DNA from: Cocleimonas flava
Lineage (GTDB): Bacteria > Pseudomonadota > Gammaproteobacteria > Thiotrichales > Thiotrichaceae
Length of the DNA stretch: 64,000 nucleotides
Direction: 5' to 3'
NCBI RefSeq assembly: GCF_004339015.1
Contig: NZ_SMFQ01000005.1
Location: forward strand, 558,001 to 622,000
Shown here: piece after piece, positions 44,417 through 53,045 of the stretch
How the letters are laid out: every line of letters begins with the position of its first letter
Position numbering within the stretch: the stretch's first letter is position 1
Program-made: the position numbers and the translations under genes
Notes under the pieces: generated by a model
The model's input: the letters and a program-made list of their open reading frames with translations, nothing else
Databases searched by the model: none
What the model was told of the DNA's origin: nothing

Positions 44417-45318
44417 TACTTTTTATCACTCGAATTAGCAAATGAGGTCTGATAAAAATCGACCATCTTTGGCACCAGATCTTCTCCCTGACCATTATCT
44501 ATCGCTGCTTGCAAAGCAGCCAAAGATGAAGGTGCAATTGCCGGAGTGACACCTGCATCTTCTGCCATTTTTTTATAATAACCGACATCTTTTGCCGCAT
44601 TTTTTATTGAGAACTCTAATACATCTGGATTTCCATCCACAGCATAGGCTTTGATGAAATCCATGATGCCAGAATTTGCAGGCCCAACTGACAATACATC
44701 ATAGACTGTCTGCCGCGGAATTTTAGCGACATCAGATAAGGCAAATACTTCTGAGACCATATTTGCAGTAGTCATAGCGATAAAATTATTAAACAGCTTT
44801 ATGGTGTGCCCTGCGCCAGATCCACCTAAATAGAAGACGTTTTCTCCCACTTCCTGCAACACTGGTTTAACACGCTTAAAAGCATCTTCATTGCCTGCTG
44901 TCATGATATTCAGCAAACCCTGTTTAGCATGAGCAGGGGTACGCCCTAGTGGAGCATCCAGATAGTCTCCGCCAGCTACTGCAACCTCTGCGGCTAACGT
45001 TCGAGTACTCTCAGGCAAAGAGGTGCCAAAATCTATGACGATAGCGCCTGATTTCAACCCAGCTATGACACCTTCATCCCCTCGCATACGACTTTCGACT
45101 TGTTCACTGGTTCCCATACATAGCATCACCACATCAGAGTTTTCTGCTACTTCACGCGCACTGAATACTTCAGTTGCACCACGAGATACTGCTGCATCAA
45201 CATTGGTACGCGAGTGATTTGCCATAACAACGAGCGCATAACCTTTTTCCTGAAATCGCTCTACCATCGCTGATCCCATCAAGCCTAAGCCGATAAATCC
45301 TATTTTTGGTTTTGTCAT
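44416..45318 (-). CDS. Beta-hydroxyacid dehydrogenase (GarR/3-hydroxyisobutyrate dehydrogenase type)
   Basis: The 300-residue protein has the NAD(P) motif GFIGLGLMGSAM, the substrate motif DAPLGRTPAHAKQG and the catalytic Lys in GAGHTIKLFNN. Family members reduce tartronate semialdehyde or oxidise beta-hydroxyacids, and some reduce 4-deoxy-5-hexoseulose uronate from alginate. In a uronate island any of these is possible. GAGGTAAATA precedes the ATG. Confidence 0.88.
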   Translation of the reverse strand: MTKPKIGFIGLGLMGSAMVERFQEKGYALVVMANHSRTNVDAAVSRGATEVFSAREVAENSDVVMLCMGTSEQVESRMRGDEGVIAGLKSGAIVIDFGTSLPESTRTLAAEVAVAGGDYLDAPLGRTPAHAKQGLLNIMTAGNEDAFKRVKPVLQEVGENVFYLGGSGAGHTIKLFNNFIAMTTANMVSEVFALSDVAKIPRQTVYDVLSVGPANSGIMDFIKAYAVDGNPDVLEFSIKNAAKDVGYYKKMAEDAGVTPAIAPSSLAALQAAIDNGQGEDLVPKMVDFYQTSFANSSDKK

Positions 45319-45439
45319 ATTATTTACCTCTATTTGCCTTTGAAAAAAATTTGCGTTTCATGATAGTTTTTTATGATGAACGTTTAATAGTGAATGTTTT
45401 ATGAAAAATTCATAACTAATCTATAGATAAGGTTTAAAT

Positions 45440-45469
45440 GCCCCCCCCCTACTTTCAAGCGTTTTTTTT
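45440..45469 (+). repeat. C-rich terminator-like repeat, copy 8
   Basis: Nine C residues then TACTTTCAAGCG and eight T. It lies upstream of the minus-strand dehydrogenase start, so it does not end a plus-strand gene. Confidence 0.72.
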
Positions 45470-45513
45470 GTACTTAGCCAACAATCACCATGACTAACAA
45501 GCAACCAAATTCA

Positions 45514-45648
45514 TTAATAATTCGGCTCGTACTTATTAGGGTCTAACTCATTTGGGTCCAGCTACAACAAGGTACATGCAATAACAATAGTGCAACAACC
45601 TAGAAGCAATAGAGTTGATCCTTCAATGATAGTGCACGTGTGAATTAA
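45514..45648 (-). pseudogene. Possible remnant of a small membrane protein
   Basis: Reading on the minus strand gives IIEGSTLLLLGCCTIVIACT followed by LL, an in-frame TAG, then LDPNELDPNKYEPNY and TAA. A hydrophobic helix followed by an Asp/Pro/Asn tail looks protein-like, but there is no ATG and the stop splits it. I do not recognise the protein. It could be a decayed gene or chance. Confidence 0.3.
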
Positions 45649-45686
45649 TCAGCAAAAACTATTATCTGAATAACAATCAAAATTTA

Positions 45687-45716
45687 GAATTAAGCGAGAG
45701 GGTCGCTTAATTCCTT
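45687..45716. terminator. Hairpin terminator candidate downstream of the TRAP operon
   Basis: Perfect 11-bp arms GAATTAAGCGA and TCGCTTAATTC around GAGGG, with CTTTT on the plus side and a weaker TAAATTTT on the minus side. It lies 155 bases beyond the dctM stop in the minus direction. Confidence 0.65.
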
Positions 45717-45790
45717 TTCATATAACTCTATTATTAAACCGCTCGAACTGCACACACAAATATTGAATCTGTGCTTAAGAAATAATCCAA

Positions 45791-45821
45791 ATACACCCCC
45801 CTACTTATAGGGCGTTTTTTT
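45791..45821 (+). repeat. C-rich terminator-like repeat, copy 9
   Basis: ACACCCCCCTACTTATAGGG is followed by CG and seven T, 50 bases after the minus-strand dctM stop. The T run is on the plus strand, opposite to the gene it follows. Confidence 0.72.
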
Positions 45822-45871
45822 AAATATGTATCTGGATCATTTTCACTTAACTTACTTCAATGGTTACACGG

Positions 45872-47182
45872 CTATTTAACTGAGCCAGGCATCAGTTGAT
45901 TCGGCAACCACAGTGCTATCTCTGGAAATAAGATGATCAACAATAAGATAAGCAACATTGGAATTAAAATGATAACCACTTCCTTAAGGACCTTCACAAC
46001 ATTCATCCCACCAATGGAGGCGGAGATCAGCAGACAGAGTCCATAAGGCGGAGTCACCAAACCGAATGCAAGCGAGATGATACCGATAATTGCAAAGACA
46101 ATCGGCGATATATCGGCCTGAAGAGCAACAGGCAAAAGAACAGTACCGAGAATGATAATAGTTGGAATGGCATCGATAAACAAACCAAAGAACAAAAATA
46201 GGAATGCAATAACCAAGGATGTGCCGATTGTCCCAAGTTCCATATTTGTCATCACAGAAATAATAAGACGTGGCACATTATAATAAGCGAGCAACCAACC
46301 GAAAACGGATGCCGTACCTATCGCAAATAAAGAAATAGATGCGAAACGTCCAGTATCATAAAGGATTGTGCCTACTTCACGTGGGGTAACCGTTCTGTAT
46401 ACCACCATGCCTAAAAATAGAGAGTAGAAGGCTGCGATAATGGCACTTTCGGTCGGTGTAACGATACCTGCAACGATTCCATAAATAACAAAGACCGGCG
46501 TTAACATGGCTAACGCAGCGCCTTTAAACGCTTTGAAGGCTGTACCAAAAGTCGGCTTCATCGCGATAGGGTAATTGTAAACTTTGGCGTAGCCATAAAC
46601 CGTCGCCATCAAAGCGAAACCGATCATTAACCCGGGAATAGCACCTGCCAAAAACAGAGCGCCGACAGAAACCTGCATCACGCCACCCCAAACAATCATC
46701 AGAATACTAGGTGGAATGATTACACCCATCACCGATGAACAGGCAGTAATCGCAATCGCAAAACGGGTGTCGTAACCCTCTTTGATCATTGAAGGAATGA
46801 GGATTTTTCCGCAACCCGCAGCATCGGCTGTTGATGAGCCAGATATACCTGCGAACAACATGGAAACCGCCACATTCACGTGCCCCAAACCACCGGGCAT
46901 CCACCCTGTTAACACTCTGGCCAAATCGATTAATTTGTCGGTGATTTTCCCCGAATTCATTAAGTTAGCGGCGAGTAAAAAGAAGGGAACAGCCAAAAGA
47001 ATAAATGAATTATACGACTGAAACATACGGTCGATAATGATGAATGGTGTCAGCCTGATATCAAGCAGCACTACCGGAATGGTTGCGATACCTAAAGCAA
47101 AGGCAACGGGTACTCGTAGAATGACCAATAATAAAAAACTGCCAACTAATAAGGCACATGCTACTCCTGTAGTAAGAATCAT
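45872..47182 (-). CDS. dctM: TRAP transporter large membrane subunit DctM
   Basis: The 436-residue protein has about twelve helices and DctM signatures: VPFFLLAANLMNSGKITDKLI, MLFAGISGSSTADAAGCGKILIP and FIDAIPTIIILGTVLLP. It carries the substrate with sodium-driven transport using the DctP binding protein. It overlaps dctQ by four bases. Genes beside it suggest a hexuronate or aldonate. Confidence 0.94.
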   Translation of the reverse strand: MILTTGVACALLVGSFLLLVILRVPVAFALGIATIPVVLLDIRLTPFIIIDRMFQSYNSFILLAVPFFLLAANLMNSGKITDKLIDLARVLTGWMPGGLGHVNVAVSMLFAGISGSSTADAAGCGKILIPSMIKEGYDTRFAIAITACSSVMGVIIPPSILMIVWGGVMQVSVGALFLAGAIPGLMIGFALMATVYGYAKVYNYPIAMKPTFGTAFKAFKGAALAMLTPVFVIYGIVAGIVTPTESAIIAAFYSLFLGMVVYRTVTPREVGTILYDTGRFASISLFAIGTASVFGWLLAYYNVPRLIISVMTNMELGTIGTSLVIAFLFLFFGLFIDAIPTIIILGTVLLPVALQADISPIVFAIIGIISLAFGLVTPPYGLCLLISASIGGMNVVKVLKEVVIILIPMLLILLLIILFPEIALWLPNQLMPGSVK

Positions 47183-47673
47183 AATACTGCTCTTTTGTTA
47201 GCTTTGTATTGCTGAAAGGCTTCAACAAAACGGAATAAAGAAAAAATGCCCCAGAATAATCCTGCGAGTGGGACTGTAATGTGTGTAACCATGAGATTTG
47301 CATTCATCATTACAGAATGCTGAATGCCGCCGAATTTTGCATATTCAATCCCATACCAGGCAAACAGAAAACCAAAACCGCCAACCAGCAATAGAACAAT
47401 GGATTTTTGTATTAACAATATCAGAGGATTAGGGCTATCTGGCAACACCTGAACGTCGAAATGTGTACCTTCCCATACGGCCAATACCGAACCGATCATG
47501 ACCACCCAGACAAAGATAAAAGTGGCCAGCTCTTCAGTCCAAAGAAAAACAGGGATAATGCCGGTGTAACGAGCAATTACCTGCATTGCCACAGGAATCA
47601 CAAGTGACCCTACCAATACCGCTAAAATGATTCTTAGTCCGGTACAGAAAGCTTCTAAACTGCGTTTGATCAT
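47179..47673 (-). CDS. dctQ: TRAP transporter small membrane subunit DctQ
   Basis: A 164-residue protein with four helices and the DctQ-like RYTGIIPVFLWTEELATFIFVWVVMIGS segment, whose WxEE pattern is conserved in the family. It lies between dctP and dctM and binds DctM in the inner membrane. Confidence 0.9.
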   Translation of the reverse strand: MIKRSLEAFCTGLRIILAVLVGSLVIPVAMQVIARYTGIIPVFLWTEELATFIFVWVVMIGSVLAVWEGTHFDVQVLPDSPNPLILLIQKSIVLLLVGGFGFLFAWYGIEYAKFGGIQHSVMMNANLMVTHITVPLAGLFWGIFSLFRFVEAFQQYKANKRAVL

Positions 47674-47712
47674 GATTGACCCTCAAAGGGCAGATGAGAA
47701 TGAAAAATAGAA

Positions 47713-47745
47713 GCATCTCTAAGGTCGATAAAACCTCAGAGATGT
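47713..47745 (-). other. Intercistronic stem-loop between dctP and dctQ
   Basis: Arms GCATCTCTAAGGT and ACCTCAGAGATGT pair with a few mismatches around a seven-base loop, 50 bases after the dctP stop. It matches the stem-loops after the two tctC genes, so the binding-protein message may be kept in excess. Confidence 0.62.
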
Positions 47746-47797
47746 TCTAACTGATGTATCTAAAATTACTTATTACTAATTTTTTAATAACGGTCAA

Positions 47798-48796
47798 TTA
47801 CTTAGTTGCGCGAATTGCACCTAGTAATTCAGTTGCATTGATACCCGCTGCAAATTTATCCTGCACTGGCTTAACCATGTCTAGAAGCTTCTCACGACCT
47901 TCAAACTCAGATACTTTGATCTGACCAGCATCAACCATTTCTTTCAGCTTGATACCATCTTCACGTGACTCTAGCTCACGACCATATGCACCAGCTTCTT
48001 TACCTGCTTTCTTGATTGCAGCTTGTAGTTTCTCTGGAAGTTTACGGAAGCTCTTACCGCTAAATACGATAGGACGTACAGTAATTGTATGAGAGGTTAG
48101 AGTAACGTTTGGCGCAACTTCGTAAAACTTTAAGTTCTGGATACTTGCTGCTTCGTTCTCAAAGCCGTTAATAACACCTGTTTGAATTGCATTGTAAACT
48201 TCGTTATATGCGATAGCAGAAGGTGAAGCACCGATAGCATCAAAAATCTGAGCCTGTATTGGAGCACCCATCACACGCATCTTATGGCCTTCCAACTCCT
48301 TCATATTCATAATTGGCTTGCTTGACAATAGGTTACGTGTTCCACCGCCAGCATAACCAACAATAACGATATCTGCTTTTTCAGATAACTCTTTCTCAAG
48401 AGGAGCAAGAATGTCGCTAGATAAAACAGTATTCCAGTGATCTAAGTCACGAAACAAAAAAGGCATATCCATTAACGGAATAGATGGTGCAAATCTTGCC
48501 ATATTGGAAGGCGCTAGAATGGTGTAGTCAATTGCAACACCTTGATTTAGGAAAGTGACATAGTCCTTTTCAACACCCAACTCACCATTTAAACGTAAGT
48601 CAAACTTCACATCTCCGTCGTAATACTCATTAACCAGATCAGCAAACTTAACCATAGTTTTAGTGAAGGTATGCTTGTCATCGAACATACTCGCGCCACG
48701 TAAAGTCTCTGCAGAAACAGATGTAACGAAAGTTGAAAGTACTACGCCGACTAGTGCAGTTTTAAGAATTGTTTTTACTTGTTTTTTAAAAATCAT
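47798..48796 (-). CDS. dctP: TRAP transporter periplasmic binding protein DctP
   Basis: The 332-residue protein has a signal peptide (cleavage after SVSA) and DctP motifs: SMFDDKHTFTKTMVKFADLVNEYYDGD, the LEGHKMRVMGAPIQ segment with the conserved Arg that binds the carboxylate, and YNAIQTGVINGFENEAASI. GGAGAAATT precedes the ATG. Phased TTGTAA repeats lie about 85-130 bases upstream. Confidence 0.94.
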   Translation of the reverse strand: MIFKKQVKTILKTALVGVVLSTFVTSVSAETLRGASMFDDKHTFTKTMVKFADLVNEYYDGDVKFDLRLNGELGVEKDYVTFLNQGVAIDYTILAPSNMARFAPSIPLMDMPFLFRDLDHWNTVLSSDILAPLEKELSEKADIVIVGYAGGGTRNLLSSKPIMNMKELEGHKMRVMGAPIQAQIFDAIGASPSAIAYNEVYNAIQTGVINGFENEAASIQNLKFYEVAPNVTLTSHTITVRPIVFSGKSFRKLPEKLQAAIKKAGKEAGAYGRELESREDGIKLKEMVDAGQIKVSEFEGREKLLDMVKPVQDKFAAGINATELLGAIRATK

Positions 48797-48880
48797 AATT
48801 TCTCCTTGGATAATTTGGACTAAATCAACAGTTAAAAATACTCAACGCCATTGATGTCTCAGCGTAACTATAGTAAGAAT

Positions 48881-48928
48881 TTGTAAAATGTAAATAAATA
48901 ATTTGTAATTAATTGTAAACAGTTGTGT
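48881..48928. promoter_or_regulatory. Phased TTGTAA array, dctP side
   Basis: TTGTAA begins at 48881, 48903 and 48913, with weaker copies near 48888 and at 48923 (TTGTGT). Spacings are multiples of about 10-11 bases. Its likely role is operator for the GntR-type regulator encoded on the other side of the spacer. Confidence 0.55.
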
Positions 48929-49103
48929 TTGCAAATTATCACGACTAAATATTTTTAACGCGACAAAAACCTAAGCTAATGATATTAATGACAAAAATAT
49001 AATTTTTATCGCATTTTCAATACAATGTACGTATAGCATTAAGTTCTAAGAGGCACGATTAAACGCAATCAAAACCTGCATTTAGAACCAATAAATCCCT
49101 AAT

Positions 49104-49158
49104 TTACACACTTTTATTTACAAATATTTTACAAATAACTATACTCTTTGCTTTACAA
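49104..49158. promoter_or_regulatory. Phased TTACAA array, gntR side
   Basis: TTACAC at 49104 and TTACAA at 49118, 49129 and 49153 lie 20-75 bases before the gntR ATG, which suggests autoregulation. Spacings are 14, 11 and 24 bases, two of them near whole helical turns. Confidence 0.5.
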
Positions 49159-49178
49159 CCTCATTTAAAGGCGAAAGT

Positions 49179-49913
49179 ATGAGTGAGCAATCATTAACTT
49201 TTAAAGACAGTTCTTTGTCTGATAGTGTTTATGAAGAATTAATACAGCTGATCGTACAAGGTGAGTTTGGTATTGGGAAAAAGCTTCCCACTGAACATGT
49301 CCTTAGCGAAAGATTAAACGTTTCTCGCCCTATACTCAGACGAGCACTCAAGCAACTACGTAATGACGATGTTATCGTTTCACGTCAGGGCTCGGGATCG
49401 TTTGTTAAACGACGCCCAGAATTAGCCGTTCTTGATTTTGCTCCCATCGGTTCTATCGCTGATATTCAACGAACATTTGAATTTAGAGCTGCAGTAGAAG
49501 GAGAAGCTGCATATCACTGCGCGATCCGAAGAACGGAAGAAGAACTTTTGCAAATTCAAACAGCAATACAAATGCTTGACGACTGCATTAAGAATAATGA
49601 ATTAGGTTCGGATGCGGACGTAGTCTTTCACGAAGCCATTTGTAGAGCTTCGCACAACCACTACTTCACTGCTGCACGTAACTCAATGAAACCCAATATT
49701 TTAACCGGAATAAATTTAACCCGGAATTTGTCGCTACTAAAACCAAAAACGCGGTTAGAGCTAGTGCAACAAGAGCATTATCATATTGTTGATGCTATCG
49801 AACGCAAGGATGGACCAGCTGCTCGCGAAGCCATGCGAGCGCATATAGACAATGCTCGCATGCGAGTATTCGAAGGAAACCCATCTAACAAAAGTGTATT
49901 AGACGAAAATTAA
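49179..49913 (+). CDS. GntR/FCD-family regulator of the hexuronate island
   Basis: The 244-residue protein has an N-terminal winged helix (SVYEELIQLIVQGEFGIGKKLPTEHVLSERLNVSRPILRRALKQL) and a C-terminal FCD domain with metal ligands in VVFHEAICRASHN and EHYHIVDAIERKD. UxuR/FadR-like. It is first in an operon with kdgK and uxuA and near four phased-repeat arrays. Mannonate, KDG or a uronate is a likely inducer. Confidence 0.9.
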   Translation: MSEQSLTFKDSSLSDSVYEELIQLIVQGEFGIGKKLPTEHVLSERLNVSRPILRRALKQLRNDDVIVSRQGSGSFVKRRPELAVLDFAPIGSIADIQRTFEFRAAVEGEAAYHCAIRRTEEELLQIQTAIQMLDDCIKNNELGSDADVVFHEAICRASHNHYFTAARNSMKPNILTGINLTRNLSLLKPKTRLELVQQEHYHIVDAIERKDGPAAREAMRAHIDNARMRVFEGNPSNKSVLDEN

Positions 49914-49955
49914 TGCGCAATAATTAATACACAACAATTTAAGAGATTGCTTTAT

Positions 49956-50870
49956 ATGAAGTCACTACTAGGTATCGGCGAATGCATGCTGGAACTATCA
50001 TCAGTTCACGACAATCTTTGGCAGCAAAACTTTGCCGGAGACGTATTCAATACGCTTTGGTATGCGAAAGCACTCGCATCAGAAGATATTTCCATCCGCT
50101 TCTTTACTGCGATTGGTGACGATCACAGCTCGGAAGAAATGGTTGCATTTATTAAAGGCTCCGGAGTTTTATGTGACAACATCCCTAGAATTAAAAATGG
50201 TGTTCCGGGCTTGTACCGTATACATCTAGATGGTGCAGAACGATCGTTTAGTTACTGGCGCGACACCTCAGCAGCAAAGCAGATGATGAAGCAAGCTGAA
50301 CTTCTTTGGGCGCAAGTAGCCGATGCTGATATCGTATATTTATCAGGGATCACTATGGCTATCTTGCCAGATGAAGACGCTGAAACGCTCATCGCTGGTT
50401 TACGTTCTGCGCTTAAACCTAATGCAATTATTGCCTTCGACCCCAATATTCGTCCTCGTTTATGGGCAAGCGAAGAAAGGATGAAAGATATCATTACAAG
50501 AACGGCTGCTATCTCGGATCTTATCCTTCCGAGTTTTGAAGATGAGCAAGTCACCTTTGGTGATAAAACCCCAATGGAAACAGCAGAACGCTATCGAGCG
50601 CTTGGCGTTAAACAGATTGTTGTTAAGAATGCAGAAAGTGAAACCTTATTTGTCGAAGGCGAGAAAGTTGAATACTTTCCTGTAAAAGAAATCGAGGGTG
50701 TTACTGATACCACCGCCGCCGGCGACTCCTTTAATGGTGCTTATTTTGCTGAATATATGCGTTCAGGTGATATTGCAAAATCCATATCACTTGCGCAAAA
50801 ATGCGCCGGCACTGTCATCTGTGAAAAGGGTGCTTTGATTCCTTTTGAGACTGTTCAGGCTAGCGTTTAA
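49956..50870 (+). CDS. kdgK: 2-keto-3-deoxygluconate kinase (PfkB family)
   Basis: The 304-residue sugar kinase has the N-terminal GIGECMLELSS of KdgK-like members, AGDVFNTLWYAKAL, FDPNIRPRLW, and the active-site motif TDTTAAGDSFNGAYFA with catalytic Asp. The ATG at 49956 with AAGAGA nine bases upstream is preferred to the TTG at 49947. It phosphorylates KDG to KDPG for Eda. Confidence 0.9.
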   Translation: MKSLLGIGECMLELSSVHDNLWQQNFAGDVFNTLWYAKALASEDISIRFFTAIGDDHSSEEMVAFIKGSGVLCDNIPRIKNGVPGLYRIHLDGAERSFSYWRDTSAAKQMMKQAELLWAQVADADIVYLSGITMAILPDEDAETLIAGLRSALKPNAIIAFDPNIRPRLWASEERMKDIITRTAAISDLILPSFEDEQVTFGDKTPMETAERYRALGVKQIVVKNAESETLFVEGEKVEYFPVKEIEGVTDTTAAGDSFNGAYFAEYMRSGDIAKSISLAQKCAGTVICEKGALIPFETVQASV

Positions 50871-50929
50871 ATTACACTCTACATTACTATTTATAAGACT
50901 CCCTACACAACTTAAGACAAGGCAAAAAC

Positions 50930-52099
50930 ATGAAACGAACATGGCGTTGGTTTGGTAAAAATGATCCTATCTCTCTTGAAAATATTAAACAAGCGGGAAC
51001 TCAGGGTATTGTCAGTGCGCTTCATGATTATCCCGCCGGAAAAACCTGGCTTAAAGAAGATATTCTAGAGCACAAACAACAAATTGAATCAGCAGGTTTA
51101 ACCTGGGATGTCTGTGAATCGATCTGGATGAGCGACGAGATAAAACTCAAAGGTGCATCAGCAACAGAAGAAGTAACTGCCTGGAAAGAAACGCTCAAAA
51201 ACCTCGGTGAAGCAGGAGTGAAAACGGTCTGTTACAACTTTATGCCAGTCGTTGATTGGACTCGTACAGACCTGGAGCATTCGCTTACCGGCAAAGGCAT
51301 CGCGTTACGCTTTGATATGATCGATTTCGTCGCATACGATGTTTTTGTGTTAAAACGCCCTAATGCTGATCAGGACTATGAAGAATCAACAGTATCTCTA
51401 GCGAAACAAAGACTCGCCGAAAAGTCTGCCGAAGAAATAGCGCAACTCGAAAAAAATATCATCGCAGGTTTACCGGGTGGTGCAGAAAGTCATGGTGGCG
51501 GTGAATTCTCAAAACGCATCGCAAATTTTGACAGCTTAAGTGACAACGATATGCGTGATAATTTAGTCTCGTTTCTTGAAGCTGTTATTCCAACTGCCGA
51601 AAAATATGGAATAACATTGGCGATTCACCCTGATGATCCACCGTTTCCACTGTTTGGTTTACCGCGAATTGTCTCTACAGAAAATGATCTGGATTACCTA
51701 TTCGAGACAGTGCCAAGCCCCGCGAACGGACTTACGTTTTGTGTTGGCTCCTTTGGTTCTCGACCCGACAATGACTTGGTTAAAATGGCAGGCAAATACG
51801 CAGACCGCATTCATTTCACCCATCTTAGAAATGTGATTCGCAATAAGGACGGCTCGTTCTATGAGGCAGAACATTTAGAAGGTGATCTGGACATGATCGC
51901 TATTATCAGAGCTTTGCTAACTGCCGAGTCGCACGAGTCCAGAACGTCTGAAATATTTATGCGACCTGATCACGGCCATTTACTGGAATTTGAAAAAGAT
52001 TCTAAAGTTAATCCGGGTTATTCGTACTTAGGCCGCTTAAAAGGCATGTCGGAGCTTCGTGGCGTAATGCAAACCGTAGAGCATTTTACTGCCGCATAA
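50930..52099 (+). CDS. uxuA: Mannonate dehydratase
   Basis: The 389-residue protein is full-length UxuA: TWRWFGKNDPISL at the start, TVCYNFMPVVDWTRTDL, LAIHPDDPPFPLFGLPRIV, LTFCVGSFGSRPDND and FMRPDHGHLL near the end. It dehydrates D-mannonate to KDG. Fructuronate reductase (uxuB) and uronate isomerase (uxaC) are not in the window, so mannonate arrives by another route or those genes lie elsewhere. Confidence 0.97.
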   Translation: MKRTWRWFGKNDPISLENIKQAGTQGIVSALHDYPAGKTWLKEDILEHKQQIESAGLTWDVCESIWMSDEIKLKGASATEEVTAWKETLKNLGEAGVKTVCYNFMPVVDWTRTDLEHSLTGKGIALRFDMIDFVAYDVFVLKRPNADQDYEESTVSLAKQRLAEKSAEEIAQLEKNIIAGLPGGAESHGGGEFSKRIANFDSLSDNDMRDNLVSFLEAVIPTAEKYGITLAIHPDDPPFPLFGLPRIVSTENDLDYLFETVPSPANGLTFCVGSFGSRPDNDLVKMAGKYADRIHFTHLRNVIRNKDGSFYEAEHLEGDLDMIAIIRALLTAESHESRTSEIFMRPDHGHLLEFEKDSKVNPGYSYLGRLKGMSELRGVMQTVEHFTAA

Positions 52100-52142
52100 A
52101 ACCCTTATTCAGATCACTGAAAAATAGTGCCTGGTTTTTCGT

Positions 52143-53045
52143 TTAGTTTGCTGAGAAATTCATTCTTGGCAATTCTATACCCGTAACACCCGGCACTTTT
52201 AACGCAAATAAACCACCAGCATTGGGCTGGTGCGTACCTTCCGTAATATCCTCCCCCAATGATGTCACATACAATGTATCCATATTTGAGCCACCAAAAG
52301 CAATGCGAGTCGGCTTTTCAACAGGGAACTCAATCTTCATATCGACTTTTCCTTCAGGTGTAATACGCACCAATTCCCAGCCACTTATTCCTGCCATCCA
52401 GTAGCACCCATCTGCATCGATAGCGGCCCCATCCGGTCTTCCATCTAATTCTTTGGTATCAAGAAATACTCGCTTGTTAGACCAAACGCCGTCATCCAAA
52501 TCATAATCGTATGCCCAGATAGTTTGAACAGCAGCAAACGAATCTGAAACATAAGCAGTATCTCCATTTGGTGAAAATGCCATACCATTGATAATATGAA
52601 AACCACTCATAACCGCATTCACTTCAAGCTCGCTACTTAATGAATACATGGTGCCGGAGGGGTCATTGACATGATCACCATTGGTGCGCATCGTTCCTGC
52701 ATAAAAGCGCCCTATTAAATCAACACTACCATCATTAAATCGTTGATTAATCGATGCAACATCTGGACCACTCAATAGTAATTTATGTTCAGTATCGGGG
52801 AAAAACTCATAGAATCCGGAAGTCAGAGCTAATACCAGAGACGCTCGATTTGTCAGGGCAAAACAACCTAAGGCTTCACCCATATCCCAGCTTTTATTTG
52901 TATTTTTAGCGGGATCAAAACAATGTAGAACACCTGCAGAGATATCAACCCAATATAGAACTTGTTGCTGTGAACACCAGATAGCACCTTCGCCAATCTG
53001 AGCCTTAGCATCTAAAACACAATCAATCGGCAATGACATCTTCAT
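52143..53045 (-). CDS. SMP-30/gluconolactonase-family lactonase
   Basis: The 300-residue six-blade propeller has the metal ligands expected: Glu in IGEGAIWC, Asn in FHIINGMAFSPNG, and Asp in AYVSDSF, plus NDGSVDLIGRFYAGTM. It hydrolyses a sugar lactone to an aldonate. Its lactone could be mannonolactone or galactarolactone in this island. A phased TTGTAA array lies in the divergent spacer to the next SDR. Confidence 0.9.
   Translation of the reverse strand: MKMSLPIDCVLDAKAQIGEGAIWCSQQQVLYWVDISAGVLHCFDPAKNTNKSWDMGEALGCFALTNRASLVLALTSGFYEFFPDTEHKLLLSGPDVASINQRFNDGSVDLIGRFYAGTMRTNGDHVNDPSGTMYSLSSELEVNAVMSGFHIINGMAFSPNGDTAYVSDSFAAVQTIWAYDYDLDDGVWSNKRVFLDTKELDGRPDGAAIDADGCYWMAGISGWELVRITPEGKVDMKIEFPVEKPTRIAFGGSNMDTLYVTSLGEDITEGTHQPNAGGLFALKVPGVTGIELPRMNFSAN

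Larger units (their letters stand above)
45319..45871. other. Long intergenic region with two C-rich repeats, a terminator and a possible gene remnant
   Basis: This 553-base gap between two minus-strand genes contains C-rich copies 8 and 9 (45440 and 45791), an inverted repeat (45687-45713), and a minus-strand frame that reads like a small membrane protein interrupted by a stop (45514-45648). No intact gene is supported. Confidence 0.55.
48797..49178. other. Divergent control region of dctPQM and gntR-kdgK-uxuA
   Basis: This 382-base AT-rich gap carries two phased TTGTAA/TTACAA arrays, one near each gene start, and no gene. It is the central regulatory region of the uronate island. Confidence 0.6.
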
